Origin: DASRIA01 sp963768885
Lineage (GTDB): Bacteria > Actinomycetota > Thermoleophilia > Solirubrobacterales > JBBDJG01
Direction of reading: 5' to 3'
Length of the DNA: 64,000 nucleotides
Assembly: GCA_963768885.1 (NCBI GenBank)
Contig: CAVYJN010000014.1
Coordinates: forward strand, 186,001-250,000
Of this stretch, positions 52,553 to 61,826 are shown piece after piece. The notes below the pieces were generated by a model, which did not search any database, was not told the DNA's origin, and worked only from the letters and a program-made list of their open reading frames with translations. The first letter of the stretch is position 1; each line of letters opens with the position of its first letter. The position numbers were made by a program, and so were the translations under genes.

Positions 52553-54039
52553 TCAGATTTCCTCGAGCATCACGGCGAAGTCGATGCGTTCGCCCGTGAC
52601 CTGGTCGAGCAGCTCGTCGGCGTTGAGGCGCTGGCCCTCGCTCCAGATGCCGCGCAGCAGCTCGCCGGCGCCCGGGTCGGCGAACCACTCCGGCCCGAAG
52701 CGCTCGCGCAGCAGCTTGCGCAGCCGCGTCTCGAAGGCCCACGCGCGCAGGTAGTTGGCCGCGTAGTAGCCGCCGTCGACGTCCGACAGCCAGGTTCGCG
52801 CCGGCCACGCGACCGCCGACCGCGTCGCCGAGCAGCGCCGCATAGAGATCGGGCATCTCCGGCAACGGGCGCGTGCCCGCGTGCAGCTCCAGCTCGTAGG
52901 AGAGCTTCGCGGCGTACCGGCGCAGGAAGACGAGCTTGCTCGCACGCGTGTAGCCCACGTAGTCGCCGGCGTCGGTCACTCCGAGGGTCGCGGCGAGCCA
53001 GGCCGGGTCCTCGGTGAGGTGCTCGAGCAGGAACGCGAAGCCCTCGGTGACCGAGTTGTCGCCGAGGTGGCGGAACTCGAACGGCAGGGACGCATCGACG
53101 TGCGCGTAGTGCTCGGTGTGCCCGGCCTCGTGGAACAGGGCGGCGAAGTCGTCCCGGCCGCCGTGTCGCGGGATCACCAGATAGATCTCGCCGGGCACGT
53201 GAACCGGTGCGCAGAAGGCACGTGGGCTCTTCAGCGGGCGCTGCTCGGTGTCGAGCCGGACGTTCTCCTGCCGATCGAGCGCGATGCCGAGGCCGGCAAG
53301 GGTCTGCTCGAGCGCCGGTATCAGGCGGTCGGACGGGAACAGGTCGTCGAACCCGCGCGCGCGGAAGAAGTAGGGAAGGTCGGCGCGGCGCATCTCGTCG
53401 AGCCCGAGGCCGACCTGCCGGCGCAGGTGCGGGTCGATCGACGGACCGTAGGTGTCGGCGGTCGCGGTCAGGAACGCGCCGGTCTGGCGCTCGAGCGCCG
53501 CGAGGTCGATCTGCTTCAGGTCCTCGTACATCGCGCGGTAGCTGGCCCAGCCCAGCTCGCGCGCGAGCTCGTGCGAGCGCTCCAGGGCGCGCAGGTGGAG
53601 CGGGTTCAGCTCACGGTCGAGCGCCTCCAGCCGGGCCTCCTCGATCGATGCGCGCCGGTCGGGATCGGGCTCGTTCGCCTGGGTCACGGCGCTCTGCCGG
53701 TAGGGCAGGCGCTCCCCGTCCACCTCGAGCTCGAGCGCCGCCTCGCGCTCCGCCAGCTCCGCCTCCTCCCGCTTGGTCTCGCGCCCCAGGAACCCGCCGA
53801 CCGCCAGCTCGAGCAGATAGCGCGAGCGCCGCGCGTCGTCCCCGTTCACTCCGCCCGAGCCGGTCACGCAGGCGCTCCACCACGTCGCGCTCGAACAGCT
53901 TGGCGTGGCGCTCGTAGATCTCCTCGATCTCGAATTCCTCCTTGTGCCCGGCGTAGTGGAGGTAGTACTCGCGGTCCATCTCGCTGATGAACTGCTCGTA
54001 GGCACGGGCATGACTGTCGAGGTCGGGGGCCAAGGGCAT
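52553..54039 (-). CDS. M3-like zinc metallopeptidase, two frameshifts
   Basis: Helical zinc peptidase of about 495 residues. The zinc site is FHEAGHTEHYAHV (HExxH) with the third ligand Glu in NSVTEGFAFLLEHL 24 residues later; the C-terminal LRGIWSEGQRLNADELLDQV matches oligopeptidases of the M3 or M32 type. Frame shifts near 53858 (extra G; restores RDRLGGVNGDDARRSRYLL) and near 52800. No signal peptide. Start ATG 54039 gives MPLAPDLDSHARAYEQF. Divergent from the uracil methyltransferase gene across 14 bases. Confidence 0.82.
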
Positions 54040-54053
54040 GCCAGGATACGAGG

Positions 54054-55478
54054 ATGACGACTCCCGCGGGACCCCCGGCCGCCGAGCCCCGCACCCGCGC
54101 CGCGCGTCCCCGGCCGGGCGATCAGCTCGAGCTGACCGTCGAGCGCCTCGCTCACGGCGGCGCCGGCGTCGCGCGCCTCGACCGGTACGTGGTGTTCGTG
54201 GAGGGCGCGTTCCCCGGCGAGCGCGTCCGCGCGGAGGTCTTCAAGTCGAAGCGGGACTACGCCAACGCCCGCGCCGTCGAGGTCGTCGCGCCGAGCCCGG
54301 ACCGCGTCCCGCTGCGCTGCGACCACGAGGGCGACGAGTGCCCGGGCTCCCCGTGGCAGACGCTGCGCTACGAGCGCCAGCTCGAGCACAAGCACGAGCT
54401 GGTGCGTGACGCGCTCACGCGGATCGGCCGGCTCGAGGGCTTCGAGCTGGAGCCGATCGTTGCCGCCGAGGACCCCTGGCGCTACCGCAACAAGATGGAG
54501 TACTCGTTCGGGCCGGGCGACGCGGGCGCGCCCCTCAAGCTCGGCTTCCACGCACGGGGGCGCTGGGACCGGGTAAACGACGCCCGCGACTGCATGCTCG
54601 CCTCCGAGCGCAGCAACGCCGTGCGCAACCTCGTGCGCGATTGGTGCGCCGCCCAGGGGCTGAGCGCGATCGACCGGCGCACGAACGAGGGCTTCCTGCG
54701 CAACCTCGTCGTGCGCGAGGGCCGCAGAACGGGAGACCTCCAGGTACGCCTCGTCACGTCTGCCGGAGATTTCGAGGCCGACGTGCTCGGCGAGGCGCTG
54801 CGCGCGCGGTTCCCGCAGTCGAGCCTGCTCTGGACCCGGTCCGAAGGCGCCGCGAGCACCACCCACGGCGGCGTCACGGAGGTCGTCACCGGAGAGGAGC
54901 GCCTCAACGAGCGGCTCGGCGGCCTGGACTTCAGCATCTCGCCGGAGGCGTTCTTCCAGACCAACACCGAGATGGCGGAGCGGCTCTACGCGCTCGCGTG
55001 CGACTACGCCGGGCTGGGCGGCACCGAGCGCGTGTACGACCTCTTCTGCGGGATCGGCACGCTCAGCCTGGCGCTCGCGCTACGGGCAGGCGAGGTCTGG
55101 GCCGTCGAGATCTCCGAGGAGGCAGCCGCGGACGCGATCCGCAACGCCGAGCTGAACGAGATCGACAACGCGCACTTCTTCGCCGGGGACGTGCGCGACG
55201 CGCTGCGCCCTCTCGTCGAGCGCGCGCCGCGTCCCGACGTCGTCGTCGTGGACCCGCCGCGGGCCGGGTTGTCGAAGAAGGTCGTGCGCCGCCTCGTCGA
55301 GGCCCGCGCGCGGCGCATCGTCTACGTCTCGTGCAACCCGACGACGCTCGCCCCGAACGCCGCGCAGTTCGCGGAGGGCGGCTACCGGCTCGCTAGGGTG
55401 CGCGCCGTGGACATGTTCCCCCACACTCCCCACATCGAATGCGTTGCGCTGCTCGAGCGCGACGAGCGCGATGCCTGA
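54054..55478 (+). CDS. RNA (uracil-C5)-methyltransferase, TrmA/RlmD (RumA) family
   Basis: Methylates a uridine in 23S rRNA or tRNA. 474 residues: an N-terminal TRAM domain (LTVERLAHGGAGVARLDRYV), a central region, and the catalytic domain with DLFCGIGTLSLALAL, DPPRAGLSKKV, the catalytic Cys in SCNPTT and the general base Glu in FPHTPHIECVALLER. An iron-sulfur cluster of the RlmD type is uncertain: only two candidate cysteines are visible near residue 90-96. ATG 54054 follows GAGG closely. Overlaps the LLM gene by eight bases. Confidence 0.92.
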   Translation: MTTPAGPPAAEPRTRAARPRPGDQLELTVERLAHGGAGVARLDRYVVFVEGAFPGERVRAEVFKSKRDYANARAVEVVAPSPDRVPLRCDHEGDECPGSPWQTLRYERQLEHKHELVRDALTRIGRLEGFELEPIVAAEDPWRYRNKMEYSFGPGDAGAPLKLGFHARGRWDRVNDARDCMLASERSNAVRNLVRDWCAAQGLSAIDRRTNEGFLRNLVVREGRRTGDLQVRLVTSAGDFEADVLGEALRARFPQSSLLWTRSEGAASTTHGGVTEVVTGEERLNERLGGLDFSISPEAFFQTNTEMAERLYALACDYAGLGGTERVYDLFCGIGTLSLALALRAGEVWAVEISEEAAADAIRNAELNEIDNAHFFAGDVRDALRPLVERAPRPDVVVVDPPRAGLSKKVVRRLVEARARRIVYVSCNPTTLAPNAAQFAEGGYRLARVRAVDMFPHTPHIECVALLERDERDA

Positions 55479-56256
55479 GCGGGGCTTCGGCATCGCGGCG
55501 GGCCTCGACGCGGACGTCGCCGGCGAAGTCGGGCGGCGGTGCGAGGCACTGGGGTTCGCATCGCTGTGGTCGAACGACCATCCGGGCGCGAGCGGCCTCG
55601 AGACGGCGGCGATCTTCGCCGCCGGAGCCCCCGCGCTCGACGTGGGCGTCGCGGTGCTCGCGCTCGACCGCCACCCGCCCGCCGACGTGGCCGCGAAGCT
55701 CGCCGAGGTCGGCATCCCCCCCGCGCGGCTGTGGCTGGGGATCGGCGCCGGCTTCACCAAGCGCCCGCTCGGAGTGGTGCGGGAGGGCATCGCGGCGCTG
55801 CGCGAGGCGCTTCCCGGCGACACGCGGATCGTCGTCGCCGCGATGGGACCGAAGATGTGCGCGCTGGCGGGGGCGGAGGCGGACGGCGTGTTCCTCAACT
55901 GGATGACCCCCGAGAAGGCGCGCTGGGCGCGCGCGCGGGTCCACGAGGGCGCGACCGCGGCCGGCCGCACGCAACCTCCCCCGGTGTTCGGATACGTGCG
56001 CGTCGCGGTCGGCGACGACGCGCAGGAGCGGCTGCGCAAGGAGGAGTCCTTCTACCGGCAGCTGCACCAGGGCTACATCCGCCACTTCGAGGCACTCGAC
56101 GCCGCGGAGGGGACGGTCGGCGTCGCCGCCCGCGCGGCCGCGGAGGTCGGGCCGGCGCTTGCCGAGTACGACGCGATCGACCACATCGTGGTGCGCGCGC
56201 TCGCGCACGCCGACGCGGAGTCGCTGTCGAATGTGGCGGAGGCCGCGGCGCCCTAG
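55471..56256 (+). CDS. LLM-class (luciferase-like, F420-type) oxidoreductase
   Basis: TIM-barrel protein of 261 residues, shorter than most LLM enzymes (300-350). Family signals: FGIAAGLDADVAGEVGRRCE, LGFASLWSNDHPG, LWLGIGAGFTKRPLGVVREG, GADGVFLNWMTPE-like AEADGVFLNWMTPEKAR. F420 or flavin use is inferred from the actinobacterial context. Its ATG lies inside the methyltransferase gene (eight-base overlap) and its end overlaps the convergent zinc-ribbon gene by four bases. Confidence 0.85.
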   Translation: MPERGFGIAAGLDADVAGEVGRRCEALGFASLWSNDHPGASGLETAAIFAAGAPALDVGVAVLALDRHPPADVAAKLAEVGIPPARLWLGIGAGFTKRPLGVVREGIAALREALPGDTRIVVAAMGPKMCALAGAEADGVFLNWMTPEKARWARARVHEGATAAGRTQPPPVFGYVRVAVGDDAQERLRKEESFYRQLHQGYIRHFEALDAAEGTVGVAARAAAEVGPALAEYDAIDHIVVRALAHADAESLSNVAEAAAP

Positions 56257-56426
56257 GCTTCGGGCTCGTCGGCGACCGCGATCTCCTCCGCGGCGCAGCG
56301 CGCACACAGGAACAAGTTGGTCGTGCCCTCGAGCGCGGCCTCGATCTCCTTCGCCGTGAGTTGTGCCCCGCACGACTCGCAGCGCTCCTTGACGTCCTCG
56401 ACGCCGCCTTTCTCCTCGAGGTCCAC
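56253..56426 (-). CDS. Small zinc-ribbon protein (57 aa)
   Basis: Two CxxC knuckles 22 residues apart (ERCESCGAQLTAKEIEAAL and LFLCARCAAEE) should bind one zinc; the tail is acidic (IAVADEPEA). The GTG at 56426 gives MDLEEKGGVEDVKE and lies seven bases from a -10 box. Similar mini-ribbons in actinobacteria are annotated as conserved hypothetical; a transcription or RNA-binding role is possible. It is below common gene-length cut-offs. Confidence 0.7.
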   Translation of the reverse strand: MDLEEKGGVEDVKERCESCGAQLTAKEIEAALEGTTNLFLCARCAAEEIAVADEPEA

Positions 56427-56433
56427 GCGCCGG

Positions 56434-56439
56434 ATACTA
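56434..56439 (-). promoter_or_regulatory. -10 box TAGTAT of the zinc-ribbon gene
   Basis: Ends seven bases before the GTG at 56426. Only four bases separate it from the plus-strand box at 56444. Confidence 0.55.
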
Positions 56440-56443
56440 GTCG

Positions 56444-56449
56444 TAGGAT
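56444..56449 (+). promoter_or_regulatory. -10 box TAGGAT of the DUF2332 gene
   Basis: Ends seven bases before the GTG at 56457. The two divergent genes have their start codons 30 bases apart with both boxes between, so each -35 region lies inside the other gene. Confidence 0.55.
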
Positions 56450-56456
56450 CAGGCGG

Positions 56457-57522
56457 GTGACGGCGACCCGCGCCGACATCGCGCGCGACTTCCGCTGGCA
56501 GGCGGGGTGGTGCGAGCGGCTCGGCTCGCCGCTCTACCGCGAGCTCCTGGAGCACGCGGCCGGCGAGATCGAGCACGGGGGCCCGGTCGCGGGGCTGCTC
56601 GACGATCCGGCGACCGCCGCTCCCGAGCGCGACGGCGCGCTCCCCGGAGCGCGCGCGCTGCGCCTGATGGGCGCGATCCACCGCCTCGTGCTCGAGGGCG
56701 AGGCCACCGGCCTGGCGCGCCACTATCCGTCCGCCGGCGGCCGGCCCGGCGACGGCGTGCGCGCCGCATTCGACGAGGTGGTCGAGGACCGGCGGGCCGA
56801 CATCGCCGCGGCTCATGCAAAGGCCGGTGCAGACCAACGAGCCGGGCCGCTCGGCCGGGCTGCTCGGAGGGTTCCTGGAGGTCGTCCGCGTGACCGGCCT
56901 CCCGCTGCGACTGCTGGAGGTCGGCGCGAGCGCGGGGCTCAACCTGCGATGGGACCTCTACCGCTACACGGGGCCGGCAGGCGCGTGGGGAGACCCGGCC
57001 TCGCCGGTGTGTTTCGACCCTGCCTTCACGGAGGGAGATCCGCCCTTGCACGTCCGTCCCGTGATCGCCGAGCGCCGCGGCTGCGATCCGGAGCCGCTGG
57101 ACCCGGGTGCGCACGGCGACCGCCTCACGCTCCTGTCCTACGTGTGGCCCGACCAGGAGCGGCGGATCGCGCAGCTGCGAGGCGCGCTCGAGCTGGCCCC
57201 CACGGTGGCGGTGACGATCGACCGTGAGCCGGGCGTCGACTGGCTCGCCGGCGAGCTCGCCTCGCCGCGCCCGGGCGCCGCGACGGTCGTCTTCCACTCG
57301 GTCGTCCTCCCGTACCTCGGAGAGGAGGGTGTCAAGGCGCTCGCGCACGCGATCGAGACGGCGGGCGCTCGCGCGACGCCCGCGGCACCGCTCGCCTGGC
57401 TCAGCCTCGAGGCGGGCGCGGAGCAGGCCGACGTGCGCTTGGCGATCTGGCCGGGCGGCGAGTCACGCGTCGTCGCGCGCGCCACCTTCCACGGGCCGCC
57501 CGTGCGATGGCTACTCGCCTAG
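56457..57522 (+). CDS. DUF2332-family protein, one frameshift
   Basis: Conserved actinobacterial/proteobacterial protein of about 354 residues, function unknown. N-terminal helices (ADIARDFRWQAGWCERLGSP, YRELLEHAAGEIE) are followed by a region with a methyltransferase-like glycine motif (LLEVGASAGLNLRWDLYRY) and AATVVFHSVVLPYL. The frame shifts near 56812; dropping one base joins the helical half to LMQRPVQTNEPGRSAGLLGG. Start GTG 56457 fixed by the -10 box. Overlaps the convergent SnoaL-like gene by 12 bases. Confidence 0.82.
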
Positions 57523-57918
57523 CTCGATCGAGGCCAGCGCCTCCGACCTCGATTGGAAGAGCTTGGCCGTGCTGATCTTCCCGTCGCGAAAGGTCCAGAC
57601 GCTTGCGCCGTGGGCCTCCACCTGCACTCCGCTGCCCCTGCCGCGAGCCCGGATCTTCGTGGTGACTACGACCGTCTCGGCATCGACCTCGATCGACTCC
57701 GTGAACTCGGTGACCCATTCGTCCCATGCGTCGAGCCAGGCCGACCACGCGCTCCTCAACTCGTCGCGACCGCGGAAGATGCCTCGGTAGGGCGCGCGCG
57801 AGTCCGACCAATCGAACTCCACGTCGTCGGTGACGAGCGCCAGGGCGGCGTCGAATTCGCGGCGCAGCGTGCCGAGCTCCCAGAACCGGTGCAGGACCTC
57901 GACGTTCGCCGCTGTCAC
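57511..57918 (-). CDS. SnoaL/NTF2-like protein (135 aa)
   Basis: Cone-shaped barrel protein. VLHRFWELGTLRREFDAALA is the N-terminal helix pair, VEFDWSDSRAPYRGIFRGRD the conserved pocket segment, and SVWTFRDGKISTAKLFQSR the last strands. It closely resembles the protein at 15530-15949 in layout (PYRGIFRG compares with GPFRGPEG) and is a likely distant paralogue. GTG start at 57918, two bases after the UDG-like gene stop, so co-transcribed with it. Confidence 0.8.
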   Translation of the reverse strand: MTAANVEVLHRFWELGTLRREFDAALALVTDDVEFDWSDSRAPYRGIFRGRDELRSAWSAWLDAWDEWVTEFTESIEVDAETVVVTTKIRARGRGSGVQVEAHGASVWTFRDGKISTAKLFQSRSEALASIELGE

Positions 57919-57920
57919 GA

Positions 57921-58526
57921 CTAGTAGGGCGGCATGTCGGCGTACCACTCGCCGAGCGGGCGGAAGGCCTTCCAGAACTCGCGCTTCGCGCGCTCCTCGT
58001 CGAGCGCCCCGTCGATGTCGGGCACGTACAGCGCCTCGATCGTCGGCGTGAGGCGCTGGACCTCGCCGAGCCGCGGCTCGACGGGCCGCGCGAGCGGCAG
58101 CTGGAGGTCGTTGAGCGCCGCGAGCGCGCGCTGTCCCATCACCACGACGATCCGCGGCTGCACCACCGCGATCTCCTCGACGAGGCGGGCGACGCACTCC
58201 TCGGCGGCCTGGTCGGGATCCCCGACCGGGCACTTCACGCAGAGCGTCCCGTAGACCGTGAGCGGGTCGATGCCGAGCCGCTTGAAGCTCTTCATCAGCG
58301 CGCCGCCGCTGCGGCCGTAGAAGGCGACCCCCTCCTCGACCTCCGACGCGCTCGGAGAGTGCTTGAGCAGGAACACGTCCGCCTGCGGATGCCCCGAGCC
58401 GAGCACCGGCATCAGGCCGCCCCGGGGGCAGAGCTCGCATTCCTGGAGTTCGTGGGTCAGCCGGTTGAGTTCGCGGATCGCGCGCTCGAGGTACTTCTCG
58501 CGTATCTCGTCATCGGTAGCCGGCAT
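57921..58526 (-). CDS. Uracil-DNA glycosylase superfamily protein with altered active site
   Basis: 201 residues. The fold and iron-sulfur cysteines of family 4/5 UDGs are visible: C30 and C33 (ECELCPRGG), C99 (LCVKCPVGD) and C111 (AAEECVARL), then PRIVVVMGQRALAALN. However the catalytic GE(A/G)PG loop is replaced by LKHSPSASEVEEG at residues 54-66, and the C-terminal HPS motif is not found (VPDIDGALDEERAK instead). Uracil excision is therefore doubtful; a DNA-binding or different glycosylase role is possible. Start ATG 58526 chosen; ATG 58574 is in frame. Confidence 0.78.
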   Translation of the reverse strand: MPATDDEIREKYLERAIRELNRLTHELQECELCPRGGLMPVLGSGHPQADVFLLKHSPSASEVEEGVAFYGRSGGALMKSFKRLGIDPLTVYGTLCVKCPVGDPDQAAEECVARLVEEIAVVQPRIVVVMGQRALAALNDLQLPLARPVEPRLGEVQRLTPTIEALYVPDIDGALDEERAKREFWKAFRPLGEWYADMPPY

Positions 58527-58605
58527 CTGGCCGGGGAAGTTAGACGGGGTCGGGTCGTGTCCTTTTGGCTGCATCAGACGTTGCCTTATGGGCGCTTTCG
58601 TTCAG

Positions 58606-60536
58606 TCACTTACGGGCGGAAGGACGCCCGTCCCGGCGCGCACCCGATCGTCGCCGCGGCGACGATCGGCCCACCTGTGTCTGCAGGAACTTCAGGCTCT
58701 GGAGGTAGATCAGGCTCTTGCGCTGGTGGAGGATGTCGGCGTCACGGAGGCTCTCGAGGAACTCCTCCGGGCCGTCGAAGTCGCGCATGCGGATCTTCAC
58801 CGTGCCGAGCCCCTGCGCGACGTGGCTGTCGGAGCCCGCGCCCGCGACGACGCGGTACTTGTCCGCGAAGCGCTGCGCCTCCTCGTTGAAGCCGCGCACG
58901 GCGACTCTCGCGTTGAAGACCTCGAGGATGTCGATCTCCTCCACCACCTTCAGCAGGTGCTCGTAGTCGGGCACCGAGTGCATGCGGTCGAAGGGGTGCG
59001 GGACGTACGCGAGGCCCCCCTGCGCGTGGATCGCCTCGATCGTCTCGCGCAGGGACATCCCGCGCGGGATCTTCTCCCTTGATGAAGAGGCCGATGACCT
59101 CGCCCTCGTGCGCCGTCTTGACCTCCTCGGACACGATCACCTTGATGCCGTCCGCGCGCGCCTCGGCCTCGAGCGCGCCGGAGATCTCGTTGTGGTCGGT
59201 GATCGCGATCGCGCCCAGGCCGCGGCGCTTCGCGGTGTCCAGCAGCACGTCGACCGGCGTCGCGCAGTCCGGTGAGTGGTCGGTGTGCATGTGGAGATCG
59301 GTGAAGACGAAGTCCCGTTCGGAGAGCCGCTTGCGCAGCGCCGGCGACGCGGCGGAGGTGTGACGGCGCGCGGTCACACGCCGGTAGACGTCCTCGACCG
59401 TGTCGAGCGCGCGGTCCCATCCAAGCGTCGCGCGATGTGCCTCGCAGCGGCCGCGAAGCTGCTCACGCAGTTGCGGCTCGGACACGAGGCGCTTGAGCTG
59501 CGCGGCGAGCGTCTCCGCGTCGCCGGCCTCGAACAGCAGCCCGAGATCGCCCTCGCCGAGCATCTCCTCGTAGACCGGGAGACGCGAGGCGAGCGGGACG
59601 GCGCCGGCGGCGATCCCCTTCTGAAGCAGCATCGCGGCCGGGGCGACGCCCGCGGACGTCGCGCACAGGACGTCCGCACGGGCGAGCAGCGACTCGAGCG
59701 ACTCGCGCCGTGGCCCCGACAGGCGCACGCGGTCACGCAGCGCCCCGGCCAGCCGCGCGGGCGCGTCGGCGGAGCCGGGCGACCAGATCGTGGCGCGCCA
59801 GGGCAGCTCCAGCGGCACGCGACGCAAACCGCGCAGGAAGAGGCGCAGGGCCGCGCGCTCCTCCTCGGCGACGAACACGACGTGCACGCCGTCGCGTTCG
59901 CGCGCCCCGGGCCGGAAGCGATCGAGATCGACGCCGGGGGGCACCACGTCGTACTCGCCGGGGAAGAAGCTCGAGATCAGGCCCCGGGTGACCTCGAACG
60001 TGGCGAGGCGCGCGTCGAGGCGCCCGAAGAAGAGCTCGATGAACCGTCGTGCGACCTGCGTGGAGAGCACGCGCTCCGTGGGCGAGTGAAAGCTGCCGAC
60101 GTTCAGCGCGCGCGAGTGGCGCAGCGCGGCGGCCGACGCGCTCGGCGCGAACGGCTCGTGCACGTGCACGATGTCGAGTGGGGCGCGCTCCAACAGCGTG
60201 TCGATCATGCGGCTCGCGTCGAGCGGCAGCGAGACGCGGCCCCCGCGGCGCGCCGGGGCGGCGATCGTCTGCATCGGGGCGAGCACCCGCACCTCGCCGG
60301 GCGCGAACAGGGAGGCGGGCTCCGAAGAGGCCGCCCGCACGAGGCGCCGCGACTCGCGGACCTCGGCCCGCGACGCACTCGGCGCCAGCACCAGCACGCT
60401 GTGACCGCGCCGCGGCGAGGCCGTTGGACAGGCGGTCCACGTACTCGTTGACCTCACGCCGCGCACCCCACGGATACGGGGTGACCTGGGCGATCGCTAG
60501 AGGCCAGTCGGGCCGGGAGCCGTCAAGCGCGGACAC
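58606..60536 (-). CDS. Fused GT4 glycosyltransferase and PHP-domain phosphoesterase, two frameshifts
   Basis: About 642 residues. The N-terminal 380 form a GT4-type (GT-B) transferase: IAQVTPYPWGARREVNEYVD, IVHVHEPFAPSAS, VPPGVDLDRF and LLFEAGDAETLAAQL; the usual EX7E region is weak. The C-terminal 240 form a PHP domain with metal ligands HMHTDHSPDC, AITDHNEISG, SEEVK, AYVPHPFD and GSDSHVAQGLG. Frame shifts near 60413 and 59080 each vanish on removal of one G. GTG 60536 lies seven bases from TAACAT. Gene order with inositol-phosphate synthase and a CDP-alcohol transferase suggests a lipid-glycan role. Confidence 0.85.
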
Positions 60537-60543
60537 CGAGCAG

Positions 60544-60549
60544 ATGTTA
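60544..60549 (-). promoter_or_regulatory. -10 box TAACAT of the GT4-PHP gene
   Basis: Ends seven bases before the GTG at 60536, within the 60-base gap after the inositol-phosphate synthase gene, so the fusion gene can be transcribed independently. Confidence 0.5.
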
Positions 60550-60596
60550 TGGGTCAGCCGGCCGCCGCCGGCTTACGGCCGCGGCTGCCGGGCCGG

Positions 60597-61767
60597 CTAG
60601 CTCTTGACCTTCGCGGTCTTCTTGGCGCGGCCCTGGGCCGTCACCGCGGTGCGCGCGTTCTTCGCGATGAACTCCTCGGTGAGGTCGCGCGCCACCGGGT
60701 CCGGCACCTGCTCCGGCGGCGACTTCATCAGGTAGGAGCTCGGGCCGACCAGGCGATCCGCCGATCCCCTTGTCGAGCGCGAGCTTGCACAGGCGCACGG
60801 CGTCGATCACGATGCCCGCCGAGTTCGGCGAGTCCCAGACCTCGAGCTTCAGCTCCATGTTGAGCGGCACGCCTCCGAACGACTCGCCCTCGATCCTGAT
60901 GTGGGCCCACTTGCGGTCGGTGAGCCACGGCACGTAGTCGGAGGGGCCGATGTACACGTCCTCCTTCGGCAGCTCGTAGTCGAGCATCGACGTGACGGCG
61001 TTCGTCTTGGAGATCTTCTTCGACTCGAGCCGCTCGCGCTCGAGCATGTTGTAGAAGTCCATGTTGCCGCCGACGTTGAGCTGGCTCGTGCGCTCGAGGC
61101 GCACGCCACGCTCGCGAAACAGGCGCGCGAGGGTCCGGTGCACGATCGTCGCGCCGACCTGGGACTTGATGTCGTCGCCGATGATCGGAAGGCCGGCCTT
61201 CTCGAAGCGCTTGTGCCAGTAGGACTCGCGCGCGATGAACACGGGGATGCAGTTGACGAAGCCGCAGCCCGCGGCCAGTGCCTGCTCGACGTACCACTTG
61301 GTGGCCTCCTCCGCGCCCACGGGCAGGTAGGAGACGAGCACGTCCGTCTTGGTCTCGCGCAGGATGCTCACGATGTCGGCGGTCTCGCCGGGCGCCTTCG
61401 TGATCTTCTCCTTGAGGTACTTGCCGAGACCGTCATGCGTCATGCCGCGGTCGACCTTCACCCCCAGCGAGGGGACGTCGGAGAACTTGAGAGTGTTGTT
61501 CTGGCCGGACCAGATCGCCTCGGAGAGGTCCTTGCCCACCTTGTCGGCGTCGATGTCGAAGGCCGCGGTGAACTTGATGTCGCGCACGTGGTAGCCACCG
61601 AGGTCGACGTGCATGAGGCCCGGTACGAAGTCGTCGGCGTTGGCGTCCTTGTAGAACTCGACGCCCTGGACGAACGAGGAGGCACAGTTGCCGACGCCGA
61701 CGATCGCAACCCGTACCTCGTCTTTGTGATCGACAGCGCCGTTGCCGGAGCCGTTCTGCTTGCTCAT
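60597..61767 (-). CDS. ino1: Inositol-3-phosphate synthase, one frameshift
   Basis: Cyclises glucose 6-phosphate to inositol 3-phosphate with NAD. Mycobacterial-type enzyme of about 389 residues: VRVAIVGVGNCASSFVQGVE, LVSYLPVGAEEATKWYVEQA, the central GDDIKSQVGATIVHRTLARL, QLNVGGNMDFYNML, and LKLEVWDSPNSAGIVIDAVR. One extra base near 60765 breaks the end; without it the protein continues DRLVGPSSYLMKSPPEQVPD to KKTAKVKS. ATG 61767 has AGGAGG eight bases upstream. Confidence 0.95.
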
Positions 61768-61826
61768 CAATCAAGCCTCCTGTGGGATAAATGCTCCAAG
61801 AAAGGTGGGGGCCCTCTCGAGGGTCT

